From Mycobacterium sp. (lineage in GTDB: Bacteria; Actinomycetota; Actinomycetes; Mycobacteriales; Mycobacteriaceae), in contig NZ_SCRH01000030.1 of assembly GCF_004298145.1 (NCBI RefSeq), forward strand, positions 1 to 64,000: a DNA stretch of 64,000 nucleotides, written 5' to 3'. A program made the translations under genes and the position numbers. Shown here piece after piece: positions 44,165 to 54,782 of this stretch; positions within the stretch are counted from its first letter, which is position 1; each line of letters begins with the position of its first letter. Below the pieces are notes generated by a model that saw only the letters and a program-made list of their open reading frames with translations, was not told the DNA's origin and made no database searches.

Positions 44165-45247
44165 ATGAGCAAATCGCACCACCGCTCGGTCTGGTGGTCA
44201 TGGGCGGTCAGTGTGTTGGCTGTGGTCGCACTGGGCCTCGGCCTGGATGCCGGCATCGGTATCGCGCCGGCGACCGCGTCACCGCCCACCCCGCCGCTGG
44301 ACCGGTTCGGCGACCGCCCCCCGGTGCCGCTGGACCCGTCGGCGATGGTCGGTCAGGTGGGGCCGCAGGTGGTCAACATCGACACCAAGTTCGGCTACAA
44401 CAACGCGGTGGGCGCCGGCACCGGGATCGTGATCGATCCGAACGGTGTCGTGCTGACCAACAACCACGTGATCTCGGGGGCCACCGACATCAGCGCGTTC
44501 GCCGTCGGCAACGGGCAGACCTACGCGGTGGACGTGGTCGGCTACGACCGGACGCAAGACATCGCGGTGCTGCAACTTCGCGGCGCGGCCGGGCTTCCCA
44601 CGGCCGCGATCGGCGGCGATGCCCGGGTGGGCGAGCCGATCGTCGCGCTGGGGAACGCCGGCGGTCAGGGCGGGACGCCCAGCGCGGTCGCCGGCAAGGT
44701 CGTCGCACTCAACCAGAGCGTCTCGGCGACCGACACCCTGACCGGTGCGCAGGAGAATCTGGGCGGCCTGATTCAGGCCGACGCCCCGATCAGGCCGGGC
44801 GACTCCGGTGGGCCCATGGTGAACAACGCCGGGCAGGTGATCGGCGTGGACACCGCCGCCACCGACAGCTACAAGATGTCGGGCGGGCAGGGCTTCGCCA
44901 TTCCGATCGGCCGCGCGATGGGCGTCGCCGGCCAGATCAGATCCGGGGCCGGCTCCAACACCGTTCACATCGGCCCCACCGCATTCCTCGGCCTGGGCGT
45001 GATGGACAACAACGGCAACGGCGCTCGGGTGCAGCGCGTGGTCGACGCCGGTCCCGCCGGCGCGGCCGGGATCGCCGCCGGTGACGTCATCACCGGCATC
45101 GACAACGTGGCGATCACCGGGGCGACGTCCATGACCGAGGCGCTCGTCCCACACCACCCCGGTGACACGATCGCGCTGCATTACCGCGCCGGTGACGGCG
45201 CCGAGCGCACCATGAACATCACACTGGCGGAGGGACCGCCGGCCTGA
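44165..45247 (+). CDS. pepA: Secreted serine protease PepA (HtrA/S1C family)
   Basis: A 360-residue exported protease; M. tuberculosis PepA (Rv0125, also known as Mtb32A) is 355 as I recall. A signal peptide with a hydrophobic core (WAVSVLAVVALGLGLDAG) ends around ATAS. The trypsin-like triad is His101 (LTNNHVIS), Asp132 (DRTQDIAVLQL) and Ser214 (PGDSGGPM). A C-terminal PDZ domain (residues 270-355) begins GPTAFLGLGVMDN. It acts in the periplasm or outside the cell. ATG 44165 has an AAGGG site. The treS-mak pair follows about 120 bases downstream on the same strand. Confidence 0.94.
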   Translation: MSKSHHRSVWWSWAVSVLAVVALGLGLDAGIGIAPATASPPTPPLDRFGDRPPVPLDPSAMVGQVGPQVVNIDTKFGYNNAVGAGTGIVIDPNGVVLTNNHVISGATDISAFAVGNGQTYAVDVVGYDRTQDIAVLQLRGAAGLPTAAIGGDARVGEPIVALGNAGGQGGTPSAVAGKVVALNQSVSATDTLTGAQENLGGLIQADAPIRPGDSGGPMVNNAGQVIGVDTAATDSYKMSGGQGFAIPIGRAMGVAGQIRSGAGSNTVHIGPTAFLGLGVMDNNGNGARVQRVVDAGPAGAAGIAAGDVITGIDNVAITGATSMTEALVPHHPGDTIALHYRAGDGAERTMNITLAEGPPA

Positions 45248-45368
45248 CATACACGGCGACGATGTCTGACCGGCGGCCAATTCGTTTGCCACCGGGCGTG
45301 ATTCGTCGCCGACGTGTGGGCGTGATTCCGAATGTCGCGCCTCGGGTACCCGTGGCATCGTGGATTTG

Positions 45369-47141
45369 ATGAACGACGCAAGAGAAGCTGTCGAGCACCA
45401 TCCCGAGGGGGGCAGCCACGTCCAGGACGGTGTCGTCGAGCACCCCGACGCCGATGACTTCAACAACGCCGCCGCGCTACCCACCGACCCGACCTGGTTC
45501 AAGCACGCCGTGTTCTACGAGGTGCTGGTCCGCGCGTTCTTCGACGCCAACGCCGACGGCGCCGGTGATCTGCGCGGACTGCTGGGACAGCTGGACTACC
45601 TGCAGTGGTTGGGCATCGACTGCATCTGGCTGCCCCCGTTCTACGACTCACCCCTGCGCGACGGCGGCTATGACATCCGGGACTTCTACAAGGTGCTGCC
45701 CGAGTTCGGGACGGTCGAGGATTTCGTCGCGTTGCTCAACGCCGCGCACGAGCGGGGCATCCGCGTGATCACCGACCTGGTGATGAACCACACCTCGGAG
45801 TCGCATCCCTGGTTTCAGGAGTCGCGCCACGATCCCGACGGCCCGTACGGCGACTACTACGTGTGGAGCGACACCAGCGAGCGCTACACCGACGCCCGGA
45901 TCATCTTTGTCGACACCGAGGAGTCCAACTGGACCTTCGACCCGGTGCGCCGCCAGTTCTACTGGCACCGGTTCTTTTCTCACCAGCCGGACCTGAACTA
46001 CGACAACCCGGCCGTGCAGGAAGCCATGATCGACGTTCTCCGGTTCTGGCTCGGCCTCGGCATCGACGGGTTCCGGCTGGACGCGGTGCCCTACCTGTTC
46101 GAACGGGAGGGCACCAACTGCGAGAACCTGCCGGAGACGCACGCCTTCCTCAAGCGTGTCCGCAAGGTCGTCGACGACGAATTCCCTGGCCGGGTGTTGC
46201 TGGCCGAGGCCAACCAGTGGCCGGCCGACGTCGTCGAGTACTTCGGCGACGCCAGCACCGGCGGCGACGAATGCCACATGGCGTTTCACTTCCCGCTGAT
46301 GCCGCGCATCTTCATGGCGGTACGCCGCGAATCACGGTTCCCGATTTCGGAGATCCTGGCCCAGACGCCCGAGATCCCCGATATGGCCCAGTGGGGAATC
46401 TTCCTGCGCAATCACGACGAGTTGACGCTGGAAATGGTCACCGACGAAGAACGTGACTACATGTACTCGGAGTACGCCAAGGATCCGCGGATGAAGGCGA
46501 ACGTCGGTATCCGCCGCCGCCTGGCGCCGCTGCTGGACAACGACCGCAACCAGATCGAGCTGTTCACCGCGCTGCTGCTGTCGCTGCCCGGCTCGCCTGT
46601 CCTGTACTACGGTGACGAGATCGGCATGGGCGACGTGATCTGGTTGGGAGACCGCGACGGGGTACGCACCCCGATGCAGTGGACACCGGACCGCAACGCC
46701 GGCTTCTCCAAGGCCAACCCCGGCCGGTTGTATCTGCCGGCCAGCCAGGACTCCGTCTACGGCTACCAGGCGGTCAATGTGGAGGCCCAGCGCGACACTT
46801 CCACGTCGCTGCTCAACTTCACCCGCACGATGCTGGTCGTGCGGCGCCGGCACGAGGCCTTCGCCGTCGGGAGTTTCGAAGAATTGGGCGGCTCGAACCC
46901 GTCGGTGCTGGCGTTCGCGCGGCAAGTGTCCGAAGGGGGCGACACCGTGCTGTGCGTCAACAACCTGTCGCGGTTCCCGCAGCCGATTGAACTGAATCTG
47001 CAGCATTGGAGTGGATTCACGCCGGTCGAGCTGACCGGGCAGGTGGAGTTTCCGCGCATCGGTCACCTGCCCTATCTGCTGACACTGCCGGGACACGGGT
47101 TCTATTGGTTCCGGTTGGCCGGATGCGAGGAGGACGCATGA
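45369..47141 (+). CDS. treS: Trehalose synthase TreS
   Basis: A 590-residue GH13 enzyme interconverting maltose and trehalose, first step of the GlgE alpha-glucan pathway. The (beta/alpha)8 motifs are all present: [22 protein letters not shown] with the nucleophile Asp near residue 238, LLAEANQW with the acid/base Glu near 280, and [11 protein letters not shown] with the third Asp. A beta-sandwich domain closes the protein. ATG 45369 begins [15 protein letters not shown] 45360 is an alternative. The stop overlaps the maltokinase start as ATGA, matching the physical TreS-maltokinase complex known in mycobacteria. Confidence 0.96.
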   Translation: MNDAREAVEHHPEGGSHVQDGVVEHPDADDFNNAAALPTDPTWFKHAVFYEVLVRAFFDANADGAGDLRGLLGQLDYLQWLGIDCIWLPPFYDSPLRDGGYDIRDFYKVLPEFGTVEDFVALLNAAHERGIRVITDLVMNHTSESHPWFQESRHDPDGPYGDYYVWSDTSERYTDARIIFVDTEESNWTFDPVRRQFYWHRFFSHQPDLNYDNPAVQEAMIDVLRFWLGLGIDGFRLDAVPYLFEREGTNCENLPETHAFLKRVRKVVDDEFPGRVLLAEANQWPADVVEYFGDASTGGDECHMAFHFPLMPRIFMAVRRESRFPISEILAQTPEIPDMAQWGIFLRNHDELTLEMVTDEERDYMYSEYAKDPRMKANVGIRRRLAPLLDNDRNQIELFTALLLSLPGSPVLYYGDEIGMGDVIWLGDRDGVRTPMQWTPDRNAGFSKANPGRLYLPASQDSVYGYQAVNVEAQRDTSTSLLNFTRTMLVVRRRHEAFAVGSFEELGGSNPSVLAFARQVSEGGDTVLCVNNLSRFPQPIELNLQHWSGFTPVELTGQVEFPRIGHLPYLLTLPGHGFYWFRLAGCEEDA

Positions 47142-48493
47142 CCGCAACACAGCCGGGCAAGCTGCCCTGGTCCGAGTGGCTTCCGCAGCAACGTTGGTAC
47201 GCCGGGCGCAACCGCCAGCTGTCCACGGCTGAACCGAGCGTCATCGTCGGGCTGCGGGACGACCTGGACCTGGTCCTCGTCGACGCCGACTACGCCGACG
47301 GGTCCCGGCACCGCTACCAGGTGATCGTGCGGTGGGACTGCGCCCCGGTCTCCGAGTACAGCAGCGTCGCCACCATCGGTGCCGCCGACGACCGGACCGG
47401 CTTCGACGCGATGTATGACGCCGATGCCCCGCAAGTCCTGCTGTCCTTGATCGACTCGTCGGCCGTGCGCAGCGCGTCCGGTGTCGAGGTGAGATTCGCC
47501 AAAGAGCCCGACGTCGAGCTGCCGGTGGAGGCGATGCCGCACGTGTCCGACGCCGAGCAGTCCAATACCAGCGTCATCTTCGACCGGCACGCGATCTTCA
47601 AGTTGTTCCGCCGCGTCAGCAGCGGCATTAACCCCGACATCGAGCTGAACCGCGTGCTGGGCCGCGCGGGCAACCCGCATGTCGCCCGGCTGCTGGGCAC
47701 CTACGAGATGACGGGTTCGGGCGACACCGCCGATGAGGTGTGGCCCCTGGGCATGGTGACCGAGTTCGCCGCCAACGCCGCGGAAGGCTGGGCCATGGCC
47801 ACCGCCAGCGTTCGTGACCTGTTCGCCGAAGGCGATCTGTATGCGTACGAAGTCGGCGGTGACTTCGCCGGCGAGTCCTTCCGCCTCGGTGAAGCCGTGG
47901 CCTCCGTGCACGCCACCTTGGCCGAGACCCTTGGCACCTCCCACGCGGTCTTCCCGGTGGACAACGTGCTGGCGCGGCTGTCGTCGACCGCGGCCCTGGT
48001 TCCCGAGCTCAAGGACCGTGCGGCAACCATCGAAGAGCGGTTCGGCAAGCTGGTCGCCGAGACGATCACCGTGCAGCGCGTCCATGGTGATCTGCACCTG
48101 GGCCAGGTGTTGCGCACGCCGGAGAGCTGGTTGCTCATCGACTTCGAAGGCGAACCGGGGCAGCCGCTCGAGGAACGTCGCGCGCCGGATTCACCGCTGC
48201 GCGACGTGGCCGGCGTCTTGCGGTCCTTCGAATATGCCGCCTACGGGCCACTGGTGGACCAGGCGAATGACAAGCAGTTGGCGGCCCGTGCCCGCGAATG
48301 GGTCGAACGCAATCGCACCGCGTTCTGCGACGGTTACGCGGCCGCCTCTGGGATCGACCCACGCGATTCGGCGCAGCTGCTGGCCGCCTACGAACTCGAC
48401 AAGGCCGTCTACGAGGCCGGCTACGAGGCGCGGCACCGCCCCGGCTGGCTGCCAATCCCGTTGCGCTCCATCGCACGTCTGACCGCCGCCTAG
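47138..48493 (+). CDS. mak: Maltokinase Mak (Pep2)
   Basis: A 451-residue kinase that phosphorylates maltose to maltose-1-phosphate, the donor used by GlgE to extend alpha-glucan. An N-terminal cap domain (residues 1-90) precedes a kinase fold resembling aminoglycoside phosphotransferases. The catalytic loop is [11 protein letters not shown] and the metal motif [10 protein letters not shown]. tuberculosis Mak (Rv0127) is 455 residues as I recall. ATG 47138 has GAGGAGG seven bases upstream and overlaps the treS stop. It is convergent with fbpC; the membrane-protein gene Rv0128 that I recall between them in M. tuberculosis is missing here. Confidence 0.95.
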   Translation: MTATQPGKLPWSEWLPQQRWYAGRNRQLSTAEPSVIVGLRDDLDLVLVDADYADGSRHRYQVIVRWDCAPVSEYSSVATIGAADDRTGFDAMYDADAPQVLLSLIDSSAVRSASGVEVRFAKEPDVELPVEAMPHVSDAEQSNTSVIFDRHAIFKLFRRVSSGINPDIELNRVLGRAGNPHVARLLGTYEMTGSGDTADEVWPLGMVTEFAANAAEGWAMATASVRDLFAEGDLYAYEVGGDFAGESFRLGEAVASVHATLAETLGTSHAVFPVDNVLARLSSTAALVPELKDRAATIEERFGKLVAETITVQRVHGDLHLGQVLRTPESWLLIDFEGEPGQPLEERRAPDSPLRDVAGVLRSFEYAAYGPLVDQANDKQLAARAREWVERNRTAFCDGYAAASGIDPRDSAQLLAAYELDKAVYEAGYEARHRPGWLPIPLRSIARLTAA

Positions 48494-48563
48494 AACCGGG
48501 TCGCGGCCGCCATCGGGCTGACTGCCGCGCGCACCACTGCTGTCTGGAAGCGTGTGTGACAAG

Positions 48564-48605
48564 AGCATCGGCAGTAGCGCTGACCGGTGCGCTACTGCCG
48601 ATGCT
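48564..48605. terminator. Perfect 17-base-pair hairpin between mak and fbpC
   Basis: AGCATCGGCAGTAGCGC (48564-48580) and GCGCTACTGCCGATGCT (48589-48605) are exact reverse complements, with an 8-base loop. The hairpin lies between two convergent genes, 15 bases past the fbpC stop and 70 past the mak stop, and would serve both strands. No long T tract follows, which is usual for high-GC terminators. A role in mRNA 3'-end stability is the alternative. Confidence 0.7.
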
Positions 48606-48619
48606 GGTTTGCCGGGTTT

Positions 48620-49978
<1,359 letters not shown>

Positions 49979-50608
49979 CTACGTGGCGTTCCGGGGCGCG
50001 CCTGCGGGCACCGGGGCGGCCGTCCGCAACGCGAGGTGTAGCAGCGGGCTGTACTGGCGGATTAATTCATCATGCGTCATCGAGCAGACTGGTTCGAGCT
50101 GCAGGATGTAGCGCGTCACGATCAGGCCCGCGATCTGTGCGCAGAAGGCGCTGGAACGTTTGCGGGCGTCCGCTCCGCCTAACCGCGTTGCGACCTTGTC
50201 GATCATTTCCCGTTCAACCATCTGCTTGACGAGACCCGCCAGCGCCGCGTCGTGGGCGGCACCCGCCACCAACGTGCGAAGGGGTGCGCCGCTGTGCGGT
50301 TCTTCCCACAGCGCGAGCAATCCGCGCAAGGCACGCTGCGGAAACGTGGCGGGGTCGCCCCCGGCGGCCGCCCGGTCGAGAACATCGGCGGGGTTGGCCG
50401 ACAAGGCGAGGGCTTCACTGATCAGGCCCCTCTTCGCGCCGAAGTAGTAGCTGATCAAGGCGATGTCGACACCCGCCTCGGCGGCGACAGAGCGCAGGGT
50501 GACGCCCCGATATCCGTCCTCCACGAAGCGCCGGCGGGCCACATCCAATATCTGCGTCCGAGTGTCGGGCTTGCCGACTCTACGTCCGCGACGCTGCGAA
50601 TAATTCAT
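49979..50608 (-). CDS. TetR/AcrR-family regulator
   Basis: A 209-residue repressor. The N-terminal helix-turn-helix is typical: TRTQILDVARRRFVEDGYRGVTLRSVAAEAGVDIALISYYFGAKRGL. The C-terminal ligand domain (residues 75-200) resembles those of TetR proteins that control efflux or lipid genes. ATG 50608 begins MNYSQRRGRR. It is divergent from mmpS-mmpL, the usual arrangement for a local TetR repressor of an MmpL transporter. The inducer is unknown. Confidence 0.87.
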   Translation of the reverse strand: MNYSQRRGRRVGKPDTRTQILDVARRRFVEDGYRGVTLRSVAAEAGVDIALISYYFGAKRGLISEALALSANPADVLDRAAAGGDPATFPQRALRGLLALWEEPHSGAPLRTLVAGAAHDAALAGLVKQMVEREMIDKVATRLGGADARKRSSAFCAQIAGLIVTRYILQLEPVCSMTHDELIRQYSPLLHLALRTAAPVPAGAPRNAT

Positions 50609-50618
50609 CGTGGTTGAT

Positions 50619-50624
50619 ATTATG
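50619..50624 (-). promoter_or_regulatory. Candidate -10 box of the TetR gene, near-leaderless
   Basis: On the minus strand CATAAT, a 5-of-6 match to TATAAT, lies 11 bases before the ATG, so the transcript would have almost no leader. Two GTTGAT repeats (at about 50613 and 50642 on the plus strand) flank it and might be part of an autoregulatory operator. Both are pattern-based. Confidence 0.4.
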
Positions 50625-50888
50625 CCTGTTGCCAGGTCAGTGTGTTGATGTCCTCTGACGAAAGGGTTTTGTTGTGATGCCCCGCACCACGTCACCGACC
50701 CCCGATGAGGATCCCCGCCGGAAGCCGCGGCGGGGCGAGGCGCCGGTAAGCCATCCGTGCAATAGCGGGCGCAGCGCTCGGCGCGCTGGTGTCTCCGGGT
50801 GTGGAGCCGCCCCGAGCCGCACGCCGACACCACCAGATCATTTTTCTCGCCCGGGCGATCGTGCCACCCACCCTCGAAAGCCCAACGG

Positions 50889-51335
50889 GTGAAGAAGATT
50901 TCAGCTGCCATGCTGCTCAGACGGGGGTGGATGTTGCTGGTCACCCTGGTTGTCGTCACCGCGGCCGGGTACGGCGTGTACCGCCTGCATGGAATCTTCG
51001 GCTCGCGCGATGATACTGCGGTCGTGAGCGCCGGCCCGAACGAAATCGTCCCGGTCAGTCCCAAACAGGTGGTCCTCGAGGTCTTCGGCGCTCCAGGGGC
51101 GGTGGCGACCATCAACTACCTCGACGTCAATGCCACACCGCAGCAAGTTCGGGACACGACGCTGCCGTGGTCCTACACCATCACGACGACGCTACCTGCG
51201 GTCTTCGCCAACGTTGTGGCACAGGGCAATAGCGATTTCATCGGTTGCCGCATCACCGTCAACGGTGTCGTCAAGGACGAAAGGACCGTCAACAACATGA
51301 ATGCCTATACCTTCTGCCTGGACAAGTCCTCGTGA
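50889..51335 (+). CDS. MmpS-family membrane protein
   Basis: A 148-residue accessory protein of an MmpL transporter. One N-terminal membrane helix ([21 protein letters not shown]) is followed by an extracytoplasmic beta-sandwich: [52 protein letters not shown], with two Cys that may pair. The start GTG 50889 gives the normal family length; ATG 50910 is an alternative. The stop overlaps the mmpL start as GTGA. The system probably exports a lipid or siderophore-like molecule. It is divergent from the TetR gene. Confidence 0.88.
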   Translation: MKKISAAMLLRRGWMLLVTLVVVTAAGYGVYRLHGIFGSRDDTAVVSAGPNEIVPVSPKQVVLEVFGAPGAVATINYLDVNATPQQVRDTTLPWSYTITTTLPAVFANVVAQGNSDFIGCRITVNGVVKDERTVNNMNAYTFCLDKSS

Positions 51336-54196
51336 GTACCAAGCAGGCGTCCCGGCCGACGGTGCCCGGGGTGATCCGTCGGTTGGCGGTGCCCATTCTC
51401 CTGTTCTGGGTGGGCCTCGCCGCCGTGACGAATATTGCGGTACCACGACTGGAAGAGGTCGCGAAGGCCCATAACGTGGCCTTGAGTCCCGCGGATGCAC
51501 CGTCGCATCAAGCGATGAAACGTATTGGCCAGGTGTTCCACGAGTTCAAATCCGACAGCGCGGCCATGATCGTGCTGGAGGGCGACAAACCTCTCGACGA
51601 GGCCGCGCATCGGTATTACGGCACTCTGGTCCAGAAGCTGTCCGCGGACACCAAGCACGTCGAGCACGTCCAGGACTTCTGGGGAGATCCGCTGACTGCG
51701 GCAGGCGTACAGAGCACCGACGGTAAGGCCGCCTACGTTCAGGTGTACCTCGTCGGCAATCAAGGCGAGGCTGCGGCGAACGAGGCCGTCGCCGCTGTCC
51801 GTGACATCGTGGCACATACGCCACCACCGAGTGGGGTCAAGGCGTATGTCACGGGCGCGGCGCCGCTGCTGACCGATCAGTTCGGAGTAGGCAGCAAAGG
51901 CACCGTGAAGGTCACGCTGATAACGCTTTTCGTCATCGCGCTGATGCTGCTTTCCGTCTACCGCTCCGTCGCCACCATGTTCCTGTTGCTGCTCACAGTT
52001 CTCGTTCAGTTGTTGGCGGCCCGGGGAATCGTCGCGCTGTTGGCGCATTCCGGAATCATCGGCCTTTCGGTCTACGCGACCAATCTGCTCACGCTACTGG
52101 TGATCGCCGCCGGGACCGACTACGCGATATTTTTCGTCGGCCGTTATCAGGAAGCCCGCGGGGCCGAGGAGGATCGAAAAACGGCCTACCACACCATGTT
52201 TCATGGAACCTCGCATGTCGTCCTGGGTTCTGGTTTAACGATCGCCGGTGCGGTGTACTGCCTCAGCTTTACCCGCCTGCCGTACTTTCAAAGCCTGGGC
52301 GTTCCCGTTACGACGGGCATCCTGGTTGCCGTCGTGGCCGCGCTCACCCTGACCCCCGCCGTGCTTACCGTGGGCAGTCATTTCGGTTTATTCGAACCGA
52401 AGCGCAGGATGCGGACTCGCCGATGGCGGCGGATCGGCACGGCCATCGTCCGCTGGCCCGGGCCCATACTGACGGTAACGTGCGCGATAGCACTCATCGG
52501 TTTGCTCGCCCTGCCGGGCTACAAGACGAGTTACGATGTGCGCCATTACATTCCTGCCGCTGCCCCGGCGAATATCGGCTACGCGGCCGCGGAGCGCCAT
52601 TTTTCTCCGGCGCGGCTGAATCCCGAATTGCTCATGGTCGAAGCCGATCACGACATGCGTAATCCGGCCGACATGCTGGTCTTGGACAGAGTTGCCCGGG
52701 GCATCATCCACCTCCGTGGTATCGCCCAGGTCCAGTCGATAACCCGCCCCTTGGGAACGCCGATCGCCCACAGCTCGATACCTTTCCAGATCAGCATGCA
52801 AAACACCGGCCAGGTCATGAACCTGAAATACCAACAAGACCGCGCGGCCGACATGCTGAAGCAAGCCGGCGAACTCGCAAAATCGATCGAGGTTTTGAAG
52901 CGGCAGTATGCGCTTCAGAAAGAGTTGGCCGCAGCGACACACGAACAGGCGGAGAGCTTTAACGAAACGACCGCGACATTGAATGAACTACGGGACAAGA
53001 TCGCGAATGTGGACGACTTCCTCAGACCCGTTCGCAGTTATCTCTATTGGGAAAAGCACTGTTACGACATCCCGTCGTGTTGGGCGCTGAGATCCGCCTT
53101 TGACGCGATCGACAGTATCGACCGGCTCACCGAGCGGCTGGAGAGCGTCAAGACGACTTTGGACAAATTGGATTCGATTCAGCCGCGACTGCTGGCGCTG
53201 ATACCCGACCAGATCGCGAGCCAGCAGGCCAACCATGACCTGACGCTGTCAAATTACTCCACGATATCCGGGATCTACGACCAGACCGCGGCGATGACGG
53301 AAAACTCGACGGCCATGGGACAGGCTTTTGACGCAGCGAAGAATGACGATTTCTTCTACCTACCCCCCGAGGCTTTCAACAACCCAGATTTCAAACGCGG
53401 ACTGAAAATGTTCCTCTCGCCGGATGGCAAGGCCGCCCGCATGATCATCTCCCACGAGGGTGATCCGGCGACCCCCGAGGGCATCTCGCACATCGACCCG
53501 ATCAGGAACGCGGCGAGCGACGCTATCAAGGGAACGCCCTTACAAGGCGCCAAGGTCTACCTCGCCGGCACCGCTGCGACCTACAAGGACATCCAGGACG
53601 GCGCGAAATACGATCTGATGATCGCGGGGCTGGCCGCACTCAGCCTGATTTTGCTCATCATGATGTTCGTCACCAGGAGTCTGGTCGCCGCGATCGTCAT
53701 TGTGGGTACCGTCGCGCTTTCCCTGGGCACCTCGTTCGGGCTGTCGGTGCTCGTCTGGCAGCATCTTCTCGGTATCCAGTTGTATTGGATCGTTTTGGCA
53801 CTGGCCGTCATCGTGCTCCTGGGCGTCGGCTCCGACTATAATTTGCTGCTGATTTCTCGGTTGAAAGAAGAAATCGGCGCCGGATTGAATACCGGCATCA
53901 TCCGTGCGATGGCCGGCTCCGGTGCGGTGGTGACCTCTGCCGGTCTGGTATTCGCGGCCACCATGTCCTCGTTCGTGTTCAGCGATTTACGGGTCCTCGG
54001 TCAGATCGGGACCACCATCGGCCTCGGGCTGCTGTTCGACACACTGGTCGTGCGCGCGTTCATGACCCCGTCCATCGCCGCTCTTCTCGGGCGCTGGTTC
54101 TGGTGGCCGCAGCGAGTGCGTCCGCGGCCCGTGCCCGCGCCATGGCCGAAACCCCGGCGGCCGGCGCAAGCCGGTTCGCAAGCCGGCGCGCCATGA
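51332..54196 (+). CDS. MmpL-family RND transporter (first copy)
   Basis: A 954-residue RND-type exporter, MmpL4/5-like in length and motif pattern. Two bundles of six helices surround two extracytoplasmic domains. The proton-relay [16 protein letters not shown] is near residue 260 and [13 protein letters not shown] near 833. The second periplasmic domain has long helical hairpin sequence (residues 500-620) with a Cys pair in [13 protein letters not shown] 51332 overlaps the mmpS stop. By eye the gene is less GC-rich than the backbone, a hint of different origin. It is closely similar to the second MmpL at 54779-57721. Confidence 0.92.
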   Translation: MSTKQASRPTVPGVIRRLAVPILLFWVGLAAVTNIAVPRLEEVAKAHNVALSPADAPSHQAMKRIGQVFHEFKSDSAAMIVLEGDKPLDEAAHRYYGTLVQKLSADTKHVEHVQDFWGDPLTAAGVQSTDGKAAYVQVYLVGNQGEAAANEAVAAVRDIVAHTPPPSGVKAYVTGAAPLLTDQFGVGSKGTVKVTLITLFVIALMLLSVYRSVATMFLLLLTVLVQLLAARGIVALLAHSGIIGLSVYATNLLTLLVIAAGTDYAIFFVGRYQEARGAEEDRKTAYHTMFHGTSHVVLGSGLTIAGAVYCLSFTRLPYFQSLGVPVTTGILVAVVAALTLTPAVLTVGSHFGLFEPKRRMRTRRWRRIGTAIVRWPGPILTVTCAIALIGLLALPGYKTSYDVRHYIPAAAPANIGYAAAERHFSPARLNPELLMVEADHDMRNPADMLVLDRVARGIIHLRGIAQVQSITRPLGTPIAHSSIPFQISMQNTGQVMNLKYQQDRAADMLKQAGELAKSIEVLKRQYALQKELAAATHEQAESFNETTATLNELRDKIANVDDFLRPVRSYLYWEKHCYDIPSCWALRSAFDAIDSIDRLTERLESVKTTLDKLDSIQPRLLALIPDQIASQQANHDLTLSNYSTISGIYDQTAAMTENSTAMGQAFDAAKNDDFFYLPPEAFNNPDFKRGLKMFLSPDGKAARMIISHEGDPATPEGISHIDPIRNAASDAIKGTPLQGAKVYLAGTAATYKDIQDGAKYDLMIAGLAALSLILLIMMFVTRSLVAAIVIVGTVALSLGTSFGLSVLVWQHLLGIQLYWIVLALAVIVLLGVGSDYNLLLISRLKEEIGAGLNTGIIRAMAGSGAVVTSAGLVFAATMSSFVFSDLRVLGQIGTTIGLGLLFDTLVVRAFMTPSIAALLGRWFWWPQRVRPRPVPAPWPKPRRPAQAGSQAGAP

Positions 54197-54284
54197 GGTG
54201 GACGGTGGGCCGACACAGGGGCGCAGATACGGCGTAGACGCCCGGTCCGGCCACCCAGGCGCTGACGAATGACGATGTAGCGGT

Positions 54285-54782
54285 TTACTTTTCGAGGCGA
54301 TGCAGGATGACGTCGGCCAGTGCGCCGTCGTCGACGTCAGCCGTCATGTACGTGCAGAACGGTTGGCGGCGGCGATCCGTCGGCGAACCCGGATTGAGCA
54401 GGCGCAGCCCGGTCTCGGTGGTGCTATCCCAGGGGATGTGGCTGTGCCCGAACACCAGCACGTGGCTGTCGGGGTACAGCCGCGACATGCGCGCTTCGCG
54501 GCCGGTCGCGGCGCCGGTCTCGTGCGCGACCGTGAACCGCACGCCCGCCAGGGTCACGTCCGCCCGCTCGGGCAGCCGGGCCCGCAACGCGGGGCCGTCG
54601 TTGTTTCCCCAGCACGCCACCAGTCGGGTGGCTCTGGTTTGTAGCTCGTCGAGCAATTCGGGCGCTACCCAGTCGCCGGCGTGTATGACGACATCGGCTC
54701 CCGCGACCTCATCCCATACCTGCGCGGGCAGGTCGCGGGCGCGTTTGGGGATGTGGGTATCGGCGATCAGCAGTAGCCTCAC
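54285..54782 (-). CDS. Metallophosphoesterase, YfcE/MJ0936-like
   Basis: A 165-residue calcineurin-like phosphoesterase with the full metal-binding set: DTH (residues 8-10), HAGDW, CWGNNDGP, VAHETG and GHSHIPWD. It would hydrolyse a phosphodiester or phosphomonoester in the cytosol; small members of this group act on cyclic nucleotides or model diesters. GTG 54782 overlaps the mmpL stop as GTGA, so it is translationally coupled to the second MmpL. A phosphoesterase in an mmpS-mmpL operon is unusual. The substrate is unknown. Confidence 0.88.
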   Translation of the reverse strand: MRLLLIADTHIPKRARDLPAQVWDEVAGADVVIHAGDWVAPELLDELQTRATRLVACWGNNDGPALRARLPERADVTLAGVRFTVAHETGAATGREARMSRLYPDSHVLVFGHSHIPWDSTTETGLRLLNPGSPTDRRRQPFCTYMTADVDDGALADVILHRLEK

